DNA of 10,555 nt, from assembly GCA_034437455.1 (NCBI GenBank), contig DAOTUB010000205.1, forward strand, positions 1-10,555, read 5' to 3'. The stretch comes from DAOTUB01 sp034437455. GTDB lineage: Bacteria; Chloroflexota; Anaerolineae; B4-G1. Position numbers and translations under genes: made by a program. Positions 6,037 through 10,555 of this stretch are shown here, piece after piece (positions within the stretch are counted from its first letter, which is position 1; each line of letters begins with the position of its first letter). The notes beneath the pieces were generated by a model. That model did not search any database. It saw only the letters and a list, made by a program, of their open reading frames with translations, and was not told the DNA's origin.

Positions 6037-7893
6037 TTAGATCGCCGATTCATATTGTGCCGAGAGCTGTGCGTAGTTACCAATTAGTCGAGGCACAAGA
6101 TCATCTACAACACTGTTCAACATCTTTGCGCATCTCTCCCATGTCAAGGTGTTCACACCTGCACCCTGTTCGATGAGTTCCTTGAGTCTATAGGCTGAAA
6201 AGCAATCAAAAAGCAGCGAGTTAGCAAAACTTATTCTGTCTCTCTCGCTGAGCAATAGGTCAAGCTTCTTGCAGTATCTATAAGCTTGCTCTCCTAGCAT
6301 ATTTTTAACCTCGAAAGCAGTTGCTGTTTTTCGATCCTTGACTTTCAGATGTAATGCCAGACTTCCGAGAATACTCAACAACTCATATAGATCTTCTACG
6401 GTACCTTTCGTCTGATCGTGAGATGTCATACCTTCTACAATCACCAAAGTGATCTCTGCTATAGAAGGCAAAGGAGGGGCTTGTGTATTGTCATGTCTGC
6501 TCAATTTCTGCTGCTCTTCATACCTTTCTATTTCATTTTCCCATTGCTGCCAAAACTTTGTGAAAATGCGCAAAGCAAGAGGTGAACTGACCAACTGCAA
6601 CAGCTCCTCATCTTGTTCAAACAAGCGTAGTGCCTCATTGCTCGTTCTAAGTGTAGTATGCAAGAACTCGCCAATATCAGATCGTTCTACTGGAGCAATC
6701 TGAATAACTGGATATTGATTTAACCAGGAGTGTGGCATCCCTTGATCTCGCCCTGCAACGACTATATGCAGTTCAGGAGGACTGTTGTCAATTACACCTC
6801 TAATCGCAGCTTTCGTTTGACCGGCTTTGGTTGCCTCGATTTCATCTAGTCCATCAAGAAGAATGAGGAACTCTTGGCCGCTTTTCTCAAAAATGACGTG
6901 CGGTTTAGGATGTCTCATCAACTCAATATCAAGTCTCGCGACAAACTCCCCTTTAAGTGTCTCACTGGTAAGAAAAATTCGTTCGTTGAGATCCACGTAT
7001 ACAGGGATAGGCTCAGTAGGCTGCTCCTCCGGCTGCGTTGCTTCTAGGTTCGCCAGGAGATTTGATGAAAGTTCATACATAAGCCGATATAATATAGTTG
7101 TTTTGCCTGCGCCGGCTCTTCCGATTAGTAAAGTGATCGGTGAGATTTCCCCATCCAACAATTGAGCAGGGATATCATCACAACCGTGTTGAGCAAGTTC
7201 TGAGGTACCCGATGTTGACAGGGGAATCTCGGGGCCGAGAGCAGCAAGGTGGTAGTTTGCTATACAGTACTTGGAATAAGCTACCCACTCCTCCTTGGAA
7301 ACATATGGAGCATCATCGTACCGATATAGATATTGTTTCTCATGCGGAGGAACCGGCTCGTTAGACTCTCCTATCCGCCACCAACAATCTCCAGGTTTCT
7401 TGTCGCTGATCTTTCTCTTGATCTCAAAAGGCTGCTCAGACTTGTTATACATTATCACAACATAGCCAACCAAACGATTTTGTACATATCCAAAACAGTA
7501 CTCAAAATCCAGTCCTGGCTTGACGTAATTTGTGATCGCCTGATGATACTGCTTGGTAATGAACTCTTGTTGGCTCTCTATTGACCACTCCTTCCAACCT
7601 CTCGGTATGGGATTGCGAGTGCACTGATCTTGAATACCGGGAAAGAGTTCCTGATACTCATCAACATCTGTTCGGTCGGAAGGTGACTTGTCTCGTACCC
7701 CAAACAGCAAATAAGCTGGTTTACCACGCCGCCGCCCAGTGTTGGCTAGAGCGATCATATCTTTGACAAAATCGGCCCTAGTTTCTTCACTGTCCCGCCC
7801 ATATACAACGTACAGTTGAGATTTTCGATCCATCAGTCCGTTTTCGGATTGGAGAGCCAGATCGAGAAATTGATCCAGATCGAATCCGCTCAC
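6037..7893 (-). CDS. Schlafen AlbA_2-NACHT ATPase embedded in the csm operon
   Basis: This 618-residue protein is not a known core Cas protein. Residues 10-70 resemble the Schlafen AlbA_2 domain: an acidic-lysine stretch (ENGLMDRKSQ, 17-26), then DFVKDMIALANTG (41-53) and AYLLFGVRDKS (60-70). AlbA_2 domains bind nucleic acid, and some Schlafen proteins cut tRNA. Residues 250-450 form a NACHT-type STAND NTPase: Walker A GRAGAGKTT (258-266), Walker B LILLDGLDEIE (343-353), a sensor-like AGRDQG (380-385) and SSPLALRIF (436-444). A helical tail follows with FANSLLFDCFSAYRL (555-569). No CARF domain, TM helix or repeat sensor is visible. The GTG start overlaps the cas10 stop (GTGA), with AAGGGGG 7 nt upstream, so it is probably translated with cas10. 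It is strikingly A+T-rich compared with its neighbours, suggesting separate acquisition. The fold is fairly certain; a role as a nucleotide-driven, type III-linked immune effector is inference. Confidence 0.85.
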   Translation of the reverse strand: MSGFDLDQFLDLALQSENGLMDRKSQLYVVYGRDSEETRADFVKDMIALANTGRRRGKPAYLLFGVRDKSPSDRTDVDEYQELFPGIQDQCTRNPIPRGWKEWSIESQQEFITKQYHQAITNYVKPGLDFEYCFGYVQNRLVGYVVIMYNKSEQPFEIKRKISDKKPGDCWWRIGESNEPVPPHEKQYLYRYDDAPYVSKEEWVAYSKYCIANYHLAALGPEIPLSTSGTSELAQHGCDDIPAQLLDGEISPITLLIGRAGAGKTTILYRLMYELSSNLLANLEATQPEEQPTEPIPVYVDLNERIFLTSETLKGEFVARLDIELMRHPKPHVIFEKSGQEFLILLDGLDEIEATKAGQTKAAIRGVIDNSPPELHIVVAGRDQGMPHSWLNQYPVIQIAPVERSDIGEFLHTTLRTSNEALRLFEQDEELLQLVSSPLALRIFTKFWQQWENEIERYEEQQKLSRHDNTQAPPLPSIAEITLVIVEGMTSHDQTKGTVEDLYELLSILGSLALHLKVKDRKTATAFEVKNMLGEQAYRYCKKLDLLLSERDRISFANSLLFDCFSAYRLKELIEQGAGVNTLTWERCAKMLNSVVDDLVPRLIGNYAQLSAQYESAI

Positions 7894-10343
7894 ACTTCAT
7901 CCCCCTTCCTTGCAAGGAGTTCAGCCCAGCGAGCAGCCGGGCCAAGCGTCTCAATGGACCGAAAATCATCCTCCTGGAGAATATCTCGCAGTTGTTTAAT
8001 CTCTACTTGCGCCTCTTTCTCTCTCTGCTGACCCTCCATCCGCTTGAGGTAGTAGGCACTGCGCCACATCCACGGTCCCCAGTAGGGTTTGCCACGCCTA
8101 TAAACAGCATCGGTAAAATGAGCATAGAGCCGCAAAAGAACGTGCAGCAGCGTCCGGCGAATGTCCAGGCCCCCATCGTCCTTGGGACTCACCAACCTCG
8201 CCAACCATTCTTGCTTCTGCTGCAAGTCATTAAACTCTTCCCAAGGGATGGTTCGCTCTAGGAAGTGGAAGGCGTCCTTAGCGTGTCTATCGCCGGGGCG
8301 CTCCAGATCCTTGGCTGCATCAAGCGCCTCCTCGGCATCCCGGGCGGCCTGGTAAAGCGGATATTTACCTGAGTGGAGCGTCAGACCACCGGAGATGTGG
8401 ACAGCTAGATTGTGTGCCGCAAAGCGAGCCAGGTCCTGACGAATGGTATTAGCCAACCCAGGTAGTACATCCCACGCACCGACGATAAACAGGTCATCGC
8501 CGCCCGAATAGATGGCATAGACTCTATCGTTGGTTTCGGCAGCGTTGATCTGACGGCACAACTCGCCCACCCAGCCTTCGAAAAAGAGCGACATGGCAAA
8601 GTTGAAAGAAGCTATGCGAGAAATTGTCGCGTTTTCCTCCATTCCCCACTTGAGTAGATCACCCAGGTCATCTACGTCCATACGCAACACGCCCAACCGC
8701 TTGACGCCACGGGATGCCGCTTGTAGATCTTCAAACGTGGCGATGCTGTCTCCTTTGTGTGGCGTGACATTGACAGTGTAGTGGAGTTTCGGAGCGATAG
8801 GACAATCACACCCTTGTGAAATGCGCTTGGCCGTTTCGGTCACGTCTGGTAGATCGTGCATTGCCAGTAGCGTCGCCCGCTGGACAGTATCGGGTAAGCG
8901 CAAGATGGCACGTCCGTTGTCTGCAATGAAACCTACCGTCAATCCAAAGGAACGTAGTGCCTCCGCATAGCCCGCTCGCTCGGTTTCCTCTGGTTCGATC
9001 TCTCCTAGCAACAAATAGCCAGCGTCGCGCAGATCGGTCCCCAGCGCTTCCAGGGATTTACAAAAGGCACAGATACGTCTTTCCTCTTCGCCACCTCTGT
9101 GCTCTATCCCGACCAGTCCATCATAGTGGCAGACCTGACATTCTCGCTCCTCACCACCTCCATCGCCCATCGGACCAAAGACACTTTCGGTCAACATGCT
9201 TGCGTCGTCGAGTTCCGCAAAACGGTGGCGTTTGGCTTCGTTCATCGCCTCAGATACTTTCCCCCATTTCTTACCAAAGTGTTTGCGGTCAAAGTCGTTC
9301 GTAGAAATCCCCGTCCAGCCTAACGCTAGATAGAGATCGCCGAGATGGTGAGTTAACAGCTTGCGGCTCACGTCGGTGCGAGCCTTTTCCATCTCTCCCT
9401 TCGCATCAAGAGGAGCTAGTAGATAAAAGTGTCCGCCGCTGGCGTAGAGTAAATTGGTGACCGGTAGCTTCAATCGACGCAATAAGTAGCGAGCAACTGC
9501 CTCGGTCAGCACCTGCAAGTAGAACGAGCGACCTCGCAACCCCTTTGCCGCGCCCTTGGCAGTAACGGTGTAGATGAAGTCTTGCACGCCGGAGAGATCG
9601 CCACCGACCAACAGCATCAATGACTCGTCGCGCCGCTTGCCCTTCAATAAATCATCAAGCGCCGGCTCGTTGAGCAAGCTCAGACAAGTCGCCAACGCTG
9701 CCGTGGTGCGGCTATGATCAAAGAGCGAAACATCGGGCAAGCTCTTGTAATAGGTGCCAGGGATGCACCAGGTGAAACGATGAAGCGCGTAGTAGACTCC
9801 TTCCAGATAGGTCGGCAGATCGTCGTCCGGCAGCGTCCCGATTGCCTCGGTAAATTCACCCCAGAGCGTATTGTAAGCGTTGCCTTCTTCCTTTTTGGGC
9901 AAGGCATCGCCGGGGAAAAGTACGTTCTTGTTCAGACTAAGTGGCTCTAGCGGCCAAAATTGCTGCTCGGGGCGCTGTTCCTCTTTCCCAACACGACACA
10001 AGATCGAGAGCAGTTGCTGTGTATCATTCTCAACCACCTCGTCGTGCTCGGCCGCAGAGAGCTGGGCAGCCAAGGCCACAACTTTGCTCAGGAAATCCTG
10101 GGGCTTGTGGTGATAAAGCACCGGGGCTAACCCACTATGCCAGCGCTCTGGCACATGGTCGTGGATGAACGAGACACTCCACTTGGCATGAGCGCCATGC
10201 TTGCCATAGTCCTCCATCCCCAAGGCCTGACTCTTTGCGCCCGGCTCCACACCCGCACGCTGCGCGAACTTACCGATGTCGTGCACGAGTCCCGCCAGCG
10301 CTGCCATGTGCACTTGCTCTTTGTTCATGAATTCATCGTTCAT
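7890..10343 (-). CDS. csm1: Cas10/Csm1, HD nuclease and cyclic-oligoadenylate synthase
   Basis: Cas10 is the large signature subunit of type III complexes. On target binding it cuts single-stranded DNA through its HD domain and joins ATP into cyclic oligoadenylate through its Palm domain. The 817-residue protein shows the HD motif in GLVHDIGKFAQRAG (H21, D22) with further histidines at 49, 52, 61, 63, 78 and 79. The first Palm domain has GGDLSGVQDFIYTV (247-260). A zinc site is formed by C402, C405, C425 and C428. The second Palm domain has RMDVDDLGDLL (554-564) and the catalytic YSGGDDLFIVG (G614, G615, D616, D617). Both activities therefore look intact. The ATG at 10343 follows AGGAGGAGGT, which lies in the 3' end of the zinc-ribbon gene. 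Length and domain order fit III-A Csm1. Confidence 0.97.
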   Translation of the reverse strand: MNDEFMNKEQVHMAALAGLVHDIGKFAQRAGVEPGAKSQALGMEDYGKHGAHAKWSVSFIHDHVPERWHSGLAPVLYHHKPQDFLSKVVALAAQLSAAEHDEVVENDTQQLLSILCRVGKEEQRPEQQFWPLEPLSLNKNVLFPGDALPKKEEGNAYNTLWGEFTEAIGTLPDDDLPTYLEGVYYALHRFTWCIPGTYYKSLPDVSLFDHSRTTAALATCLSLLNEPALDDLLKGKRRDESLMLLVGGDLSGVQDFIYTVTAKGAAKGLRGRSFYLQVLTEAVARYLLRRLKLPVTNLLYASGGHFYLLAPLDAKGEMEKARTDVSRKLLTHHLGDLYLALGWTGISTNDFDRKHFGKKWGKVSEAMNEAKRHRFAELDDASMLTESVFGPMGDGGGEERECQVCHYDGLVGIEHRGGEEERRICAFCKSLEALGTDLRDAGYLLLGEIEPEETERAGYAEALRSFGLTVGFIADNGRAILRLPDTVQRATLLAMHDLPDVTETAKRISQGCDCPIAPKLHYTVNVTPHKGDSIATFEDLQAASRGVKRLGVLRMDVDDLGDLLKWGMEENATISRIASFNFAMSLFFEGWVGELCRQINAAETNDRVYAIYSGGDDLFIVGAWDVLPGLANTIRQDLARFAAHNLAVHISGGLTLHSGKYPLYQAARDAEEALDAAKDLERPGDRHAKDAFHFLERTIPWEEFNDLQQKQEWLARLVSPKDDGGLDIRRTLLHVLLRLYAHFTDAVYRRGKPYWGPWMWRSAYYLKRMEGQQREKEAQVEIKQLRDILQEDDFRSIETLGPAARWAELLARKGDEV

Positions 10344-10539
10344 TTACCTCCTCCTGTATATTCCCACATGCTATTTCTTGTGCCTTACCTTTCACTTTCC
10401 GTTCCACTGCTATGGCAAACCCCCCGCCCCAACTTCCCTCGCTCACCACGATGATATGCAATGGCAATTCCTCCCCGCAGTTGCGGCACACCACGATGGC
10501 ATCCTGCAGCATCTCCCCACAGATTGGACATCGACCCAT
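10333..10539 (-). CDS. Small zinc-ribbon protein at the head of the csm operon, unknown function
   Basis: This 68-residue protein starts MGRCPICGE and has two CxxC knuckles (C4/C7 and C18/C21), each followed by glycine, the pattern of a short zinc ribbon. The remainder (HIIVVSEGSWGGGFAIAVE and a basic VKGK stretch) has no motif I recognise; it is mildly hydrophobic but not a convincing membrane helix. A GGAG ribosome binding site lies 6 nt before the ATG. The gene overlaps the cas10 start by 11 nt, and its last codons carry the cas10 ribosome binding site, so part of its C-terminus may be shaped by that need. It could be a nucleic-acid-binding regulator, a protein-binding adaptor, or a translated leader that couples cas10 expression. 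It is not a standard type III-A gene that I know of. Confidence 0.7.
   Translation of the reverse strand: MGRCPICGEMLQDAIVVCRNCGEELPLHIIVVSEGSWGGGFAIAVERKVKGKAQEIACGNIQEEVNER
10346..10355 (-). promoter_or_regulatory. Strong ribosome binding site for cas10
   Basis: AGGAGGAGGT on the minus strand offers two overlapping GGAGG cores, 3 and 6 nt before the ATG at 10343. It is embedded in codons near the end of the zinc-ribbon gene and supports Met1 rather than Met6 of Cas10. Confidence 0.75.
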
Positions 10540-10555
10540 TCACCTCTCCTCGGGC

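Larger units (their letters stand above)
1..10539 (-). other. Type III-A CRISPR-Cas (Csm) operon, single transcription unit
   Basis: Ten genes lie head to tail on the minus strand with no room for an internal terminator. Going downstream, the junctions are an 11-nt overlap (zinc ribbon/cas10), a 4-nt overlap (cas10/AlbA-NACHT), then a 20-nt gap, an 11-nt gap, a 1-nt gap, an 8-nt overlap (csm4/csm5), an 8-nt gap, a 4-nt gap and a 15-nt gap before cas6. Csm2 together with the Csm3/Csm4/Csm5 set and Csm6 marks subtype III-A. The unit runs off the left edge inside cas6, and the right edge lies only 16 nt upstream of the first start codon, so the promoter and CRISPR array are outside. A single long mRNA is inferred from spacing only; the A+T-rich gene in the middle could hide an internal promoter. 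Confidence 0.9.

Noticed and set aside
7088..7093. TATAAT on the plus strand inside the NACHT gene, a possible promoter
   Set aside because: It points against the operon, lies in an A+T-rich coding stretch where such matches are expected by chance, and I saw no matching -35 element.
6037..7893. NACHT gene as a decayed pseudogene
   Set aside because: The frame is intact for 618 codons and the Walker A and B motifs are preserved, so it is called as a functional CDS.
6017..7910. Search for terminal inverted repeats, target duplications or a transposase flanking the A+T-rich NACHT gene
   Set aside because: None seen by eye at either border, so no mobile element is called despite the composition break.
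1..10555. CRISPR array or other tandem repeats
   Set aside because: No regularly spaced repeats are visible; the window is filled with coding sequence.

Overview
This window holds a compact type III-A (Csm) CRISPR-Cas operon, with every supported gene on the minus strand. Read in the direction of transcription (right to left) the order is: small zinc-ribbon protein, cas10/csm1, a Schlafen-AlbA_2 plus NACHT ATPase, csm2, csm3, csm4, csm5 with a C-terminal cold-shock domain, csm6, a two-helix membrane protein with a CARF domain, and the first 46 codons of cas6, which is cut by the left edge. Junctions range from an 11-nt overlap to a 20-nt gap, and almost every gene has a clear purine-rich ribosome binding site. 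The whole stretch therefore looks like one polycistronic transcript whose promoter lies beyond the right edge. No CRISPR array, cas1/cas2, RNA gene, insertion sequence or promoter is visible, and no stretch over 300 bases lacks a gene.

The core should form a Csm complex. Cas10 has an intact HD motif, a four-cysteine zinc site and the GGDD cyclase motif. Csm3 keeps the aspartate expected for target-RNA cutting. Csm2 and Csm4 are of ordinary length and motif content, and Cas6 would process the crRNA. When target RNA is bound, Cas10 should make cyclic oligoadenylate. Two CARF proteins are available to read that signal: Csm6 (CARF plus HEPN RNase) and a CARF domain anchored by two N-terminal membrane helices, resembling the Cam1 idea of a membrane effector.

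Three features are not standard. The AlbA_2-NACHT gene sits inside the core operon between cas10 and csm2, starts with a GTG overlapping the cas10 stop, and is much richer in A+T than its neighbours (about 40% G+C in four hand-counted lines, against 55-72% in three sampled neighbour lines). Csm5 carries a complete cold-shock RNA-binding domain at its C-terminus. The first visible gene is a 68-residue zinc-ribbon protein that overlaps the start of cas10.

The organism is a bacterium with moderately high G+C and strong Shine-Dalgarno use. The style of the Csm6, CARF and Cas6 proteins would suit a Chloroflexota-like or similar environmental bacterium, but this is a weak inference that no marker gene in the window settles.
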